64,000 nucleotides of DNA from Bacillus sp. FJAT-27225 (GCF_001685025.1 NZ_MAYU01000001.1:689971-753970), one strand, 5' to 3'. Counted from the stretch's first letter, positions 1-9,518 are shown. The notes: generated by a model not told the origin, from the sequence alone. Numbers and translations are program-made.

Positions 1-42
1 TCAATGCAAAAGCAAATTGAGCCTATACAGGAATGGTTTGGA

Positions 43-1317
43 TTAAATCCAGCCCCTGAAACGGCTGGCTTCAGCCATTTTGCGAACCCCAACCATATAA
101 GCAGCCAAACGCATATCGACGCGGCGGTTCTGGGCTGTCTCATAAATGTTCTTGAATGACTTTACCATCACTTTTTCAAGCTTTTCTTCTATTTCTTCCT
201 CGGACCAATAATAGCCCTGGTTGTTTTGAACCCATTCGAAATAGGACACGGTTACTCCTCCGGAAGATGCAAGAACATCCGGTACCAGCAAGATTCCACG
301 CTCAGTCAGGATTTCCGTAGCTTCCAAAGTTGTCGGGCCGTTGGCAGCTTCCACAACGATGCTTGCCCTTATATTGTGGGCATTATCTTCAGTAATCTGG
401 TTTTCAATTGCTGCAGGAACAAGAATGTCACAATCAAGTTCCAGCAATTCTTTATTTGTGATTGTATTATTAAATAACTTTGTAACTGTACCAAAGCTAT
501 CCCTGCGGTCAAGGAGGTAATCTATGTCGAGGCCATTCGGATCATAGAGAGCACCATATGCATCGGAAATTCCAATCACCTTCGCACCCGCATCATGCAT
601 GAATTTTGATAGATAGCTTCCAGCGTTCCCAAATCCCTGGACAACAACCCGAGCTCCTTTAAGCTCGATGCCCTTCTTCTTTGCCGCCTCACGAATGCAA
701 AGGGTTACCCCTTTTGCAGTTGCTGATTCACGGCCGTGGGAACCTCCAAGGACAAGCGGTTTCCCTGTAATGAATCCAGGTGAATTGAATTCATCAATCC
801 TGCTGTATTCATCCATCATCCAAGCCATGATTTGAGAGTTGGTAAATACATCCGGTGCCGGAATATCTTTTGTAGGGCCAACAATCTGGCTTATTGCCCT
901 GACATATCCGCGGCTAAGCCTTTCCAGTTCACGGAATGACATATCGCGTGGATCACAAATGATCCCGCCCTTTGCTCCTCCATATGGGAGGTCTACAATT
1001 CCGCATTTAAGGCTCATCCATATTGAAAGTGCCTTAATTTCCTTTTCTGTTACATTCGGGTGAAAGCGAATCCCGCCCTTCGTCGGTCCGACTGCATCAT
1101 TGTGCTGGGCCCTGTATCCGGTAAAGATCCTGATCGATCCATCATCCATGCGCACTGGTATCTTTACAGTCATCATCCGGATAGGCTCTTTCAGAAGCTC
1201 GTACACTTCTTCGGGATATCCAAGCTTCTCAAGTGCTTTATGGATGACAGTTTGCGTGGATTTAAGAACATCATGTTTTTCAAGATTCGTACTTTCATTA
1301 CCTTTCCCCGTTGCCAT
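43..1317 (-). CDS. gudB: NAD-specific glutamate dehydrogenase
   Basis: Catabolic glutamate dehydrogenase (glutamate to 2-oxoglutarate plus ammonium), cytosolic hexamer in this family. The 424-residue protein has the family length, the VGPTKGGIRFHP substrate motif near residue 77, catalytic Lys116 within LPYGGAKGG, and a Rossmann VQGFGNAG motif near residue 225. The three-codon active-site duplication that inactivates gudB in B. subtilis 168 is not present, so this copy should be active. The ATG follows a good GGAGG site. Gene order gudB-mecB matches B. subtilis, which favours gudB over the paralogue rocG. Confidence 0.95.
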   Translation of the reverse strand: MATGKGNESTNLEKHDVLKSTQTVIHKALEKLGYPEEVYELLKEPIRMMTVKIPVRMDDGSIRIFTGYRAQHNDAVGPTKGGIRFHPNVTEKEIKALSIWMSLKCGIVDLPYGGAKGGIICDPRDMSFRELERLSRGYVRAISQIVGPTKDIPAPDVFTNSQIMAWMMDEYSRIDEFNSPGFITGKPLVLGGSHGRESATAKGVTLCIREAAKKKGIELKGARVVVQGFGNAGSYLSKFMHDAGAKVIGISDAYGALYDPNGLDIDYLLDRRDSFGTVTKLFNNTITNKELLELDCDILVPAAIENQITEDNAHNIRASIVVEAANGPTTLEATEILTERGILLVPDVLASSGGVTVSYFEWVQNNQGYYWSEEEIEEKLEKVMVKSFKNIYETAQNRRVDMRLAAYMVGVRKMAEASRFRGWI

Positions 1318-1369
1318 TTATAAACCTCCTAAGATATCACTGCTCGAAAGTTCGTGGCTTTCAGAGATA

Positions 1370-1397
1370 AGTATACACTTAAAAAAAGTTAATGCAA
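1370..1397 (-). promoter_or_regulatory. SigmaA-type promoter of gudB
   Basis: Read on the minus strand, TTGCAT (1392-1397) and TATACT (1370-1375) are separated by 16 bp and lie about 50 bases upstream of the gudB start. The match to a vegetative promoter is good; activity is inferred. Confidence 0.55.
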
Positions 1398-1513
1398 AGA
1401 TAAAAATGCCAATTCAGTCTATTCGCACAGATTTGTGTAAACGTTGTTAAATGAGTCATTTGACTACAGACACAAGTGCTATGGCCCTTTACCTCTCAGG
1501 GTTAGCGATAGGC

Positions 1514-1552
1514 AAAAAAATAGCGGCTGCCGCCAGGGGGGCTATCCGCTTA
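1514..1552 (-). terminator. Terminator after mecB
   Basis: On the minus strand a GC-rich stem (AGCGG...CCGCT) overlaps the mecB stop codon and is followed by a run of seven T. The stem can pair in more than one way, so strength is uncertain. Confidence 0.5.
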
Positions 1553-2128
1553 TTGAAAATAATGGAGGAGAGTCTGAATTGCATGGTCTTTTATTATTAA
1601 TTTCCCATACTCTTCGAGATAAGCCACGCTCAATATGGAGGACACCCCATATTCAGCCATTAAGGAAGCACTAAGCTCGACATCCCTGGAAGAGGCATCA
1701 AAGAGGAGATAATAGCTCCCCTGCATTGAATACAGGCTTCCGCCGTTAGTGCCAAGCTGCGAAAGACGCTTAACCAGCTGAATAACATCTTCTATGGATT
1801 CAAATCTAAACAAAAGATCTTCTAGACCTTCAACCGTTACTTGCATGTCTATGAAGCCATCATAGAGAAGCTCTTCTTCTCCGGGTTGTTCGGCAACAGT
1901 AATAATCATAACCATCCCTTGTGCCTGAAGGGAAAACACTTCAACTGCAACAGACCCTTGGATATCCAAATCGAGCGTGTCGCTTGCTTCCTCAAGCATA
2001 TCGGTAAAAAGCTGCCTCCATTTAAGCGAATCCTTTACTATATCCTCCTTGGATAAACCTCTGTCAAATAAGTCATCAGAGGTTATAAATATTTTAATTT
2101 TATTTGCTGTCAACCTTTCAAGACGCAT
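1550..2128 (-). CDS. mecB: MecA-family adaptor protein (YpbH/MecB)
   Basis: Adaptor of the MecA family, which delivers substrates to the ClpC/ClpP protease. The 192-residue protein starts MRLERLTANKIKIFITSDDL, the typical N-terminal substrate-binding domain, followed by a second half predicted to bind ClpC. Length and position next to gudB match B. subtilis YpbH rather than MecA itself, which lies elsewhere in that genome. It is transcribed alone, with a hairpin at its 3' end. Which targets it handles cannot be read from the sequence. Confidence 0.88.
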   Translation of the reverse strand: MRLERLTANKIKIFITSDDLFDRGLSKEDIVKDSLKWRQLFTDMLEEASDTLDLDIQGSVAVEVFSLQAQGMVMIITVAEQPGEEELLYDGFIDMQVTVEGLEDLLFRFESIEDVIQLVKRLSQLGTNGGSLYSMQGSYYLLFDASSRDVELSASLMAEYGVSSILSVAYLEEYGKLIIKDHAIQTLLHYFQ

Positions 2129-2242
2129 GCGTTAAGCCCCCTGCCATGACTCACTCTTTTTGATAGTTTATGTCATTGCAGCGGGTTGGTGATTTGTCTT
2201 ACTAATCACCACCACTTTTGTTATCGAACCAGTTTTTAACAA

Positions 2243-3016
2243 TTATCCATTCCTTATTGTCAGCAGATGGCATTCGGATTTAGCGCCTAATCTTAACGGA
2301 AGCATGGTTGTTCCATAGCCATTGCTAGTCAGCAACAGTAGATTTCCAACTTTTCGAATTCCGCCCTTTTGATAAGGGCCGAATCCAGCGATGCGAATTT
2401 GGCCTCCATGTGTATGGCCGCTTAGAACCAATGAAATACCTTGTTCAGGCTCAATTTTTTTAATAATCTCAGGATTATGGCTCACAAGAACCTTAAAATC
2501 CCCCTCTCCGGCATCAAGTAGTGCGAGGTCAAGCCGATCCTTCTGCAAACCGAGGTCATCAACACCAAGCAGCACTAATTTATCACCATTCACTGACTCA
2601 AAAGAAGTTGCTGTATTGTCGAGAATTTTAACACCATGGCTCAGCAAGAGATGATCAAGGGCACGGTACTCTCCTTCATAGTCATTATTGCCCCAAACAA
2701 AAAAGACCGGACCTAATGATTTCAGCTTTAGGATATTCGTTTCAACATTGCTTAGAGGCACTCCTTTCTCACGCAAGTCCCCGCCAATTATCACAATGTC
2801 AACTCTTCCTTTTACGGAGTTAACCAATGATTCATCCACAAGTCTCTTATGGATATCCGAAATGAAAAACACCCTTAGCTCACCGAACGATTCAGGAAAG
2901 TCGGAAAAGAGCAGTTCCTGCTCTATAAGATTATTTTCAAATGCAAGATAAATCATATAACCCAACAGAATGGCACCCAAAACTGCGGCAGCCATCAAAA
3001 AATAAAAGAACCCCAT
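2243..3016 (-). CDS. Membrane-anchored metallophosphoesterase (YpbG-like)
   Basis: Calcineurin-like metallophosphoesterase of 257 residues. An N-terminal membrane segment (about residues 3-25) is followed by the metal-binding motifs: FISDIHKR, GGDLREKG, GNNDYEG, SHNP and SGHTHGGQ. All metal ligands appear intact. The same family sits beside mecB in B. subtilis (ypbG). The catalytic domain probably faces outside because the anchor is N-terminal, but that is inference. Substrate unknown. Confidence 0.85.
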   Translation of the reverse strand: MGFFYFLMAAAVLGAILLGYMIYLAFENNLIEQELLFSDFPESFGELRVFFISDIHKRLVDESLVNSVKGRVDIVIIGGDLREKGVPLSNVETNILKLKSLGPVFFVWGNNDYEGEYRALDHLLLSHGVKILDNTATSFESVNGDKLVLLGVDDLGLQKDRLDLALLDAGEGDFKVLVSHNPEIIKKIEPEQGISLVLSGHTHGGQIRIAGFGPYQKGGIRKVGNLLLLTSNGYGTTMLPLRLGAKSECHLLTIRNG

Positions 3017-3038
3017 TCATTCAGCACCCTTCACCAGA

Positions 3039-3392
3039 CTAAAAGTATATGGAAATCATACCATAAATAAGGCTTGAGCCGAAAAATACGAGTGTATGTA
3101 CAGGAGAAACCTGATATAGAAAATAAAAAATAGAAATTGAACCGAAGCAAATGAAGAAAGCCGACAACCTATTTAAAGCCTTTCTTTTAGGAGCAGCTGA
3201 AAATGTACGGATCAAATACCCATTGATTCCTACTCCCGAAAAATATGCTACAGCAGCGGCAAAAAAGCTGAGCGGATTCAGGACTAAATCGAGCAAAAAG
3301 CTATTGAGTGAAAATGGGTTTGAAATCACCATCCAAGAGCTGAATAAATAGCCGCAAATGAGCATCGTAATCATAAGGATAAAAATGTGCAC
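3039..3392 (-). CDS. Small integral membrane protein, unknown function
   Basis: Not recognised. The product of 117 residues has three or four hydrophobic segments (MITMLICGYLFSSWMVI, LSFFAAAVAYFSGVGI, LSAFFICFGSISIFYFLYQV, LVFFGSSLIYGMISIYF). A GTG at 3392 is preferred because a GGGGGG ribosome site sits eight bases upstream; the in-frame ATG at 3407 lies inside a hairpin and has no ribosome site. The gene is not part of the B. subtilis ypb order and lies between ypbG and the CBS gene. Confidence 0.6.
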   Translation of the reverse strand: MHIFILMITMLICGYLFSSWMVISNPFSLNSFLLDLVLNPLSFFAAAVAYFSGVGINGYLIRTFSAAPKRKALNRLSAFFICFGSISIFYFLYQVSPVHTLVFFGSSLIYGMISIYF

Positions 3393-3393
3393 G

Positions 3394-3426
3394 AAAAATC
3401 CCCCCATATACTATATATGAGGGGGA
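3394..3426 (-). terminator. Hairpin with T-run between CBS gene and small membrane gene
   Basis: On the minus strand CCCCC-(TC bulge)-ATATA pairs with TATAT-GGGGG around a three-base loop, then ATTTTT. It can end transcription of the CBS gene, but the 3' arm also contains the G-run that is the likely ribosome site of the next gene. Confidence 0.6.
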
Positions 3427-3460
3427 AATAAGCTACTTGCCATTTTTTTAGCAGGTGCGT

Positions 3461-4096
3461 TTATTCATCTTCATGAATATTAAGAATACGGAATCCGTGT
3501 TCTTCAAGCTTTTTAATAAATTTGTCGAGATTTTGATTACGCTCAACCTTCAATACGATCCTTCTAACCAGTTTATCTGTTTCATCAAAGGTTACAAGTG
3601 AAATAATATGTTCATGGAATTGGTGAGCAATCTCTGCCAGACGCGCGATCCTTCCTTCGGTTTCGACCGAAGTGAAAGCAATCCTGACACCTGGTCTGTT
3701 CATGCCAAACGCACTTTGAAATTGATTTAAAACATCATAGCGGGTTACAACCCCCAGAAAGTTCCCTTTTTTATCAACAACTGATAGTAACGGGAAATTT
3801 CTTAATTCCATTAGCGTATTTTCAAAAATCTCCCCACCATCCAAGTAGGATTCCTGATGAGTAGCAATATCGGATATAACCGTTTCATCAAGGAACGCAT
3901 CTTTCGATTTGCCTGATTTGAAAAATTGTTCAAAAATACGATGAAGGGTAAGAATCCCTTCATATTTATCGCCATTCAGGACCGGAACACCGTCAATCTG
4001 ATGTTCTTCAAGACATTCCAGTGCTTTGCGCACCGTTTCACCCGATTGGACCACATGGCAATTATATTTTGGAATCATAATGCTTTTTACGAACAT
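3461..4096 (-). CDS. CBS-CBS-ACT domain protein (AcuB-like)
   Basis: Two CBS domains occupy about residues 1-135 (MIPKYNCHVVQSGETVRKAL, then FENTLMELRNFPLLSVVDKK) and an ACT-like domain fills the C terminus (GRIARLAEIAHQFHEHIISL). This is the architecture and length (about 211 residues) of AcuB, but similarity to B. subtilis AcuB looks only partial and the acuAC partners are absent, so no symbol is given. Such modules bind adenine nucleotides or amino acids and sense cell state. The ATG at 4096 has an AGAGGTG ribosome site at the right distance. Confidence 0.75.
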   Translation of the reverse strand: MFVKSIMIPKYNCHVVQSGETVRKALECLEEHQIDGVPVLNGDKYEGILTLHRIFEQFFKSGKSKDAFLDETVISDIATHQESYLDGGEIFENTLMELRNFPLLSVVDKKGNFLGVVTRYDVLNQFQSAFGMNRPGVRIAFTSVETEGRIARLAEIAHQFHEHIISLVTFDETDKLVRRIVLKVERNQNLDKFIKKLEEHGFRILNIHEDE

Positions 4097-4220
4097 TCCC
4101 ATCACCTCTGCATAAAAAATCCTTCATAGTACTATTTCAACAAACTAAATTAAAAATCCTTTCTTTTATAGAATTTTATTATGAGAGGGCGCTTTAAAAC
4201 TTCCCTGCATTCATGAAACA

Positions 4221-4679
4221 CTATTTCTTCTCATGATAAAGATTTATATCATATTGTTTTTTCATCATCTCAAACACAATGTGCCTGGATTTCCACTCAT
4301 CTTCCTTTTTCCACAAGTCTTTACTTCGATCAACAATTTCACATCTAAGTTCATGAAACTCTTTTTCCTTCTTATCGCTTTGCTGTTTTAAAAGCACCAT
4401 TAGCCCATAAAGTGAGCCTGTTAGGATAAAGAAAAAGAAATTCAAGCCATTTCCGACGAAGGTTGAAAACATCGCATAAAATGAATACGAGTAAGGAACC
4501 ACAACGGTAAAATACAAGTAGGCCAAGTAAATGGCTGTTATGCCAAGCAGGGCAGTAATGGATGCATAATGTTTACGCTTCGCATCGTCAAACTTCTTTT
4601 TTCTTTTCACCACATTATTGAGCATTTCTTTTGTTGCCTGATCAGTGCGGCTATCAAGCATGCTTATTGGTGTTTCCAT
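4221..4679 (-). CDS. ypbF: YpbF-like membrane protein (DUF2663)
   Basis: The 152-residue protein has two membrane segments (about residues 42-62 and 72-92), with a charged N-terminal region and a long charged C-terminal tail that looks helical. This is the DUF2663 layout of B. subtilis YpbF, and the neighbours ypbE and ypbD confirm the assignment. Function unknown. It stands alone with a GGAAGGGG site before the ATG. Confidence 0.75.
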   Translation of the reverse strand: METPISMLDSRTDQATKEMLNNVVKRKKKFDDAKRKHYASITALLGITAIYLAYLYFTVVVPYSYSFYAMFSTFVGNGLNFFFFILTGSLYGLMVLLKQQSDKKEKEFHELRCEIVDRSKDLWKKEDEWKSRHIVFEMMKKQYDINLYHEKK

Positions 4680-4765
4680 AGACCTGATTCCCCTTCCAAA
4701 CTAGCTTCAAGGTTATCTTATAGAAATGTATGAACCTGTCCACTTGTTTATGAAGAGCTTCCCAA

Positions 4766-4795
4766 CTAAAAACCGGCCGCTGCGGGCGGCCGGTT
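4766..4795 (-). terminator. Terminator after ypbE
   Basis: A perfect 10-bp stem, AACCGGCCGC with GCGGCCGGTT, closes a 5-base loop and is followed on the minus strand by a short T-run. It abuts the ypbE stop. Confidence 0.75.
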
Positions 4796-5564
4796 AATTG
4801 ACTGGTATTTTTAATGTTTGTCCTGTCTCAATTTCATTTCCAACTAGACCATTGGCTTTGCGGATCGTATCTATGCCCGCTTGGTTTTTATAATATGTCA
4901 TTGCAATCCGAAACAGGGTTTCTCCTGGCTTAACCGTATGGTACAGAATTTTATTGCTGGTTACAGGCTTGCTTTCTTCGGACCCTGAGCTCTCAGTTTG
5001 AGTGCCTTCTGGCTCAGTAGTTTCCTGACCAGTCTGTTTATTTGCCATTTCAGATGTTTTAGCAGCTGAATTCCCCTGTTGCTGTTTAGTGTTTGCAGGG
5101 CTAATTACCGGAGACACCTGGCTGTCTTTACCTTCAGTAGCTGGCTTGTCGGGTGATGAGGATTGAAGTGTTTGTTTTGCATCGCCATTGGATCGTTCAG
5201 CAGTTTCATCCTCCCTAGTGGCAGTGGCAATTGACTTATCTGCTCCATTTTCTTCTCCACTGGCGATTTCACGGTCCTTTTCCTCCAGGCTGACTTCTTC
5301 ATAGCCGGATCTTGCTGATAGTTCAGACTTGTTTTCTTCCATATTGGAAATAACACTTAGTACAGTAATCGGAAGCAAGATGAAAAAAAGAACAAGTAAT
5401 CGAATGACAGGATATTTTAATTTAAGTACCGTTTTTTTCTTTTTTTCCTGGTGCACCCTAGATCTTGGAGGCAGGGAAGATACATCGTTTGGATCCGGCT
5501 TGGCTATCACGATCCGCCTCCGGTTTTTTTCTGCCTGTTTCCTATATGGGTCTTCCTTGTTCAT
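4794..5564 (-). CDS. ypbE: LysM-domain membrane protein (YpbE)
   Basis: A cytoplasmic basic head, one membrane segment (about residues 48-66), a long low-complexity linker rich in Ser, Thr, Glu and Lys, and a C-terminal LysM domain (YHTVKPGETLFRIAMTYYKN...). LysM binds peptidoglycan, so the protein probably spans from membrane to wall. Translation is placed at the ATG at 5564 because GGAGGG precedes it; an upstream GTG has no site. Order ypbF-ypbE-ypbD matches B. subtilis. Role unknown. Confidence 0.8.
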   Translation of the reverse strand: MNKEDPYRKQAEKNRRRIVIAKPDPNDVSSLPPRSRVHQEKKKKTVLKLKYPVIRLLVLFFILLPITVLSVISNMEENKSELSARSGYEEVSLEEKDREIASGEENGADKSIATATREDETAERSNGDAKQTLQSSSPDKPATEGKDSQVSPVISPANTKQQQGNSAAKTSEMANKQTGQETTEPEGTQTESSGSEESKPVTSNKILYHTVKPGETLFRIAMTYYKNQAGIDTIRKANGLVGNEIETGQTLKIPVN

Positions 5565-6150
5565 CGACTTTCCCTCCACTCCTGTTTTTTAGCTTTATAA
5601 CCAAACCTAATAGAAAGTCTATAGTAAAATGCATCACAATCGTAACCGCAAGATTATCAGTCCAGCTATAGATAGCCCCAATGAAGAAACTAAGAGCTAC
5701 AATATTCACAAATAAAAACCAATTAAATAAGTACCGGTAATGGATTACTGCAAAAATGATACTGGCTATGATCAGCCCAGTTTTCTCCTGGATTATCCCC
5801 CTGAAAAGTATTTCCTCACTTATGGCAACGATTGCTGCTATAAAAGCAATATGGAGGGTGCCTCTTGAACGGAATATCCTTTCATTTAACCCGCCATCAT
5901 CGTAATAGGAAGATGGCAGCAGTTTCATTAGAATTATATCCAGTAAGACAACAGCGATTCCCGCTGGCAGCCCTATTAACCAAATGGCCGGATCATTCCA
6001 TTGGGCTAAATTCCCAAAGAACCTTAAATCAAAAAGGAGAACACCCAATATAAATGAAACGACCAGCAGAAATAACTGGGTTGCGTAAAGATGGATGAGC
6101 AATTCTTTGTCCGTAAGTTGTCCAATAAGTTCTGCTTGTTTATTTTTCAT
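5542..6150 (-). CDS. ypbD: CPBP/CAAX-type intramembrane metalloprotease (YpbD)
   Basis: Polytopic membrane protein of 202 residues with the CPBP glutamate motif EEILFRGIIQ and downstream conserved His motifs (FAVIHYRYLF; VTIVMHFTIDF). Members cleave or modify membrane peptides; bacterial substrates are mostly unknown. The chosen ATG at 6150 overlaps the recS stop by 11 bases, so the two are translated together. The 3' end overlaps the ypbE start, suggesting one operon ypbB-recS-ypbD-ypbE. Confidence 0.85.
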   Translation of the reverse strand: MKNKQAELIGQLTDKELLIHLYATQLFLLVVSFILGVLLFDLRFFGNLAQWNDPAIWLIGLPAGIAVVLLDIILMKLLPSSYYDDGGLNERIFRSRGTLHIAFIAAIVAISEEILFRGIIQEKTGLIIASIIFAVIHYRYLFNWFLFVNIVALSFFIGAIYSWTDNLAVTIVMHFTIDFLLGLVIKLKNRSGGKVDEQGRPI

Positions 6151-7639
6151 AGCCTTCACCCAGAAGTAAATAAGATAAGTGCCTTTTCCAGTCATGCCCG
6201 GCTTCTGCTTTTTCCTTTTGACCAAGTTCAACAAGAAAATCTGTTAAACTGAGCCCACAGGCATCACAGCATGTTTTTCGCCGAGTTTCGAGGTGTGGTT
6301 CTTCGAAATAATCGAGAAACGCATTTCGAATGCATCCATCATGTTCAATTATATTCTTCATCTTACGAATTTGATTAATCTTAATCCTATTTCTGCCAGC
6401 AATATACCGGTTTATTTCCTCGCCTTTAGCTGGCAGCTGCTCTTTTCCCATACCGTTAAGATAATCAGAAAACCAGCGCCATTGGTTATCGGAAAATCCT
6501 CCCGCCTCCCGTGCCTGTTCTAAACTACCTCTATCATTGGTTTTCAATTTATGTCTGTTTAGAAAGGAAAAGAAGGCATCCACCTGTTCAACCGAAGGCA
6601 ATTCCCCTTCGGCTAAACTGTATTGCAGGATTTCATCTCCATTCGCGTATAACAATATGGCAAGTGATGCTCGTCCATCCCGGCCAGCCCGGCCAATTTC
6701 CTGCAAGTATGATTCAATTTGCATCGGCATATGGTAGTGAATGACAAATCGGATGTCTTCTTTATCCACACCCATTCCAAAAGCACTTGTCGCACAAATG
6801 ATATCAAGCTGGCCATTCAGGAACTGTTGTTGGATTAACACTCGCTGCTCCTGTTCCATACCTCCATGGTAGGGCATTGTCCGGGAATGTCCGTTAATCC
6901 TTAGCAGCTCCGCAATTTGCTCCGCAGCCCTCTTACTGGAAAAATAAATAATGCCCGGGCGTTTAAGTGTTTTCACAAGTTCGAGTATTCTTCGATCTTT
7001 TTGAGGAGAATCGACCAGCCGTTCAATGTGAAAAGAAATGTTTGGCCTGTCAATACTTGAAATTATTTTTGCATGGTTGTTCAAACGAAGCTTATTGGCA
7101 ATATCCTCTCTCACCTCGGCTGTAGCCGTAGCCGTTAAAGCGAGTGTGAGCGGATTGCCAAGCCTGCTCCTAAACTCGCCAAGCTTTAAATAATCCGGCC
7201 TAAAATCATAACCCCACTGTGATATGCAATGGGCTTCATCAATTGCCAGGAGGCAGACCTCAATCTCATTAAGCCTATCAATTATATAGGGCATTGTTAA
7301 CATTTCCGGTGATAGGAAAATAAACTTATACTGTTGGAGGCGTAAGAGTGCTTCTTTTTTTTCTGCTGGGGACAAAAAGGAATTAATGGCGACAACCCGT
7401 TTTTCCCCTCTCTTCTTTAATTGCTCAACCTGATCCTGCATCAGCGATAGCAAAGGGGAAACAATAACGACGGATCCCTCCATTAAATATCCCGGAAGCT
7501 GAAAACAAAGCGATTTACCTGTTCCGGTAGGAAGCATTGCGAGAGTATCTTTACCCGATAGCAGTGATAAAACAACATCCTTTTGCCCCGGACGGAAAGT
7601 AGCAAAGCCAAAATATTTATATAATTTTTGTTCCAACAT
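6140..7639 (-). CDS. recS: RecQ-family ATP-dependent DNA helicase (RecS type)
   Basis: 3'-5' DNA helicase of 499 residues used in recombination repair. Motifs seen in order: Walker A LPTGTGKSLCFQLP near residue 40, the DEAH box DEAHCISQWGYDFRPDY, TATAT motif III and arginine-finger motif VI QEIGRAGRDG. The C-terminal RQC zinc cluster is short and there is no HRDC domain, as in B. subtilis RecS (YpbC) rather than full RecQ. Start set at the ATG at 7639, overlapping the ypbB 3' end, so translation is probably coupled. Confidence 0.93.
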   Translation of the reverse strand: MLEQKLYKYFGFATFRPGQKDVVLSLLSGKDTLAMLPTGTGKSLCFQLPGYLMEGSVVIVSPLLSLMQDQVEQLKKRGEKRVVAINSFLSPAEKKEALLRLQQYKFIFLSPEMLTMPYIIDRLNEIEVCLLAIDEAHCISQWGYDFRPDYLKLGEFRSRLGNPLTLALTATATAEVREDIANKLRLNNHAKIISSIDRPNISFHIERLVDSPQKDRRILELVKTLKRPGIIYFSSKRAAEQIAELLRINGHSRTMPYHGGMEQEQRVLIQQQFLNGQLDIICATSAFGMGVDKEDIRFVIHYHMPMQIESYLQEIGRAGRDGRASLAILLYANGDEILQYSLAEGELPSVEQVDAFFSFLNRHKLKTNDRGSLEQAREAGGFSDNQWRWFSDYLNGMGKEQLPAKGEEINRYIAGRNRIKINQIRKMKNIIEHDGCIRNAFLDYFEEPHLETRRKTCCDACGLSLTDFLVELGQKEKAEAGHDWKRHLSYLLLGEGYEK

Positions 7640-8717
7640 TACTATCACCAAGCTTTGCCAATACAAGCCGTATTTTAAAATAATCCATGCCGCCTAAAAG
7701 ATCCCTTAGATGGCGCAGTTGTTTCGAAGATGTTTTTTCTGCTAGTTCAGCAATCATTTGTTGCTCTTCCGCACGTACAAATGGATCAATGGAGAAATCA
7801 GGGCAATTCAAGGCTATCTCGACAATATGGTCCTCAATTGTACTTATTTTTAAATTTCGAAACATGGAAATGTCCTCAATCGAATATCCTTGATGTAAAA
7901 GTTTCATTGTTTGGCGTGAAGTTAATGTCAGTGCGCTGCTTTTACTTCCATCCCGCACCAGCTCATACAGAATCGGAAATCTGGCTCCATTTGTAATGAC
8001 AGTTTCGCATATATAGTGGAGAATTCCCTGGAATTCAACGCGGTAATGAACCTCATCCATACCAAGCCTGCTTGCTGCCTGGCCCGTCGTCATACCTATA
8101 TGTTTGTAACCGCTCAGCCTTAAAACGAGAATATCAGGAATCGGAATCCCTTTGTTATCAAGGACTTCCATTAATTCTCTATAAATCAGATAAGGAATTT
8201 TCGTCTTTTCAGCTGAATCCCTTTTAGAAAAGAAGGCCTTTACCCAAAGTTGGGTTTGCCTGCCCTTTTGGATTGGAACATAGGAATTTTCTTTATAAGT
8301 AAAATGAGAGCAAACCTGGACAAGTAGGGACAGCCTCTCCCAAAGAATCTGGCTAAGCTGGCTGAACCTCAATCCTGACAAATGATTAGGAAAAGGATGA
8401 ACCTCAAGTGCCTCCGTCAATAGCGCGTTCCCTTTTACAGTCACAAAATAATGAGCGGGATTACCGCTCTCAATTAGCCCTTTGGAAGCAAGAATTTTCA
8501 CAATGTCTTCCAGCAGTTCCCTGGATAAAGATTCATATACTCTAAAAAAACGAGTAAGTTCAAATAAATGGGCATCTTGAATGGTTTGAGCGGATTTCTT
8601 GCCATTAAGGAGGTGATAAATAGAATAAATTGACCGCTCACCATTTAATTGTTTTAGGCAAAATAAAATTAGCATTTCTAAATAAGAGAGCTGGTTTGTA
8701 TAGCGCAATTGTTGCAT
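7617..8717 (-). CDS. ypbB: YpbB, helix-turn-helix protein upstream of recS
   Basis: The 366-residue protein has a C-terminal HTH region of the type found at the end of some RecQ helicases (about residues 265-310, TSRQTMKLLHQGYSIEDISM). The rest is helical with no enzyme motif. The gene overlaps recS by 23 bases, and the pair is conserved in B. subtilis, so it probably works with the helicase; that role is inferred. TAGGAGG precedes the ATG. Confidence 0.82.
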   Translation of the reverse strand: MQQLRYTNQLSYLEMLILFCLKQLNGERSIYSIYHLLNGKKSAQTIQDAHLFELTRFFRVYESLSRELLEDIVKILASKGLIESGNPAHYFVTVKGNALLTEALEVHPFPNHLSGLRFSQLSQILWERLSLLVQVCSHFTYKENSYVPIQKGRQTQLWVKAFFSKRDSAEKTKIPYLIYRELMEVLDNKGIPIPDILVLRLSGYKHIGMTTGQAASRLGMDEVHYRVEFQGILHYICETVITNGARFPILYELVRDGSKSSALTLTSRQTMKLLHQGYSIEDISMFRNLKISTIEDHIVEIALNCPDFSIDPFVRAEEQQMIAELAEKTSSKQLRHLRDLLGGMDYFKIRLVLAKLGDSNVGTKII

Positions 8718-8796
8718 ACCATCCTCCTAAAAATGTTCATACCATCATTCTATCATGAATATAGTGGTTTAGATGGCTTTATTTCGGGAAAATTGA

Positions 8797-9186
<390 letters not shown>

Positions 9187-9200
9187 TAAAGGGTGTACAT

Positions 9201-9243
9201 AAAGAGGCTGTCCCAAAAGAAACCTTTTGGGACAGCCTCTTTT
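9201..9243 (+). terminator. Terminator after fer
   Basis: A 19-bp perfect inverted repeat (AAAGAGGCTGTCCCAAAAG with its complement) closes a 3-base loop and is followed by T residues. Confidence 0.9.
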
Positions 9244-9312
9244 CTGTAGCCATGGAGGAAGAAGAACCGCGATATTTCCCAAGAGTATCGCCCGGTCCGC
9301 TTCAAATCAATG

Positions 9313-9518
9313 GACAAAACACTGTGACAGATATATGAACTTGTCTTTGAACTGCCTCTCATACACAAAACTATGTGACAGATATGTGAATTTGTCCTTG
9401 AACTGCTCTCTCAAAGACAAAACGCTGTGACAGATATGTGAACTGTCTTTGAACTGCTCTCTCAAGGACAAAACACTGTGACCATTAGGGAACTTGCCTT
9501 TGAACTGCTGTGCACAAG
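9313..9518. repeat. Tandem repeat, four units of about 52 bp
   Basis: Four imperfect units begin at 9313, 9364, 9416 and 9467, with lengths 51, 52, 51 and 52. Each begins with a form of GACAAAAC, carries CTGTGACAGATATGTGAA and ends TTTGAACTGCTCTCTCA. The last copy is the most diverged. The array fills most of the fer-ribU gap and has no coding frame. The rest of the gap (9244-9312, 9519-9640) shows nothing further except a small hairpin at 9614-9632. Confidence 0.85.
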
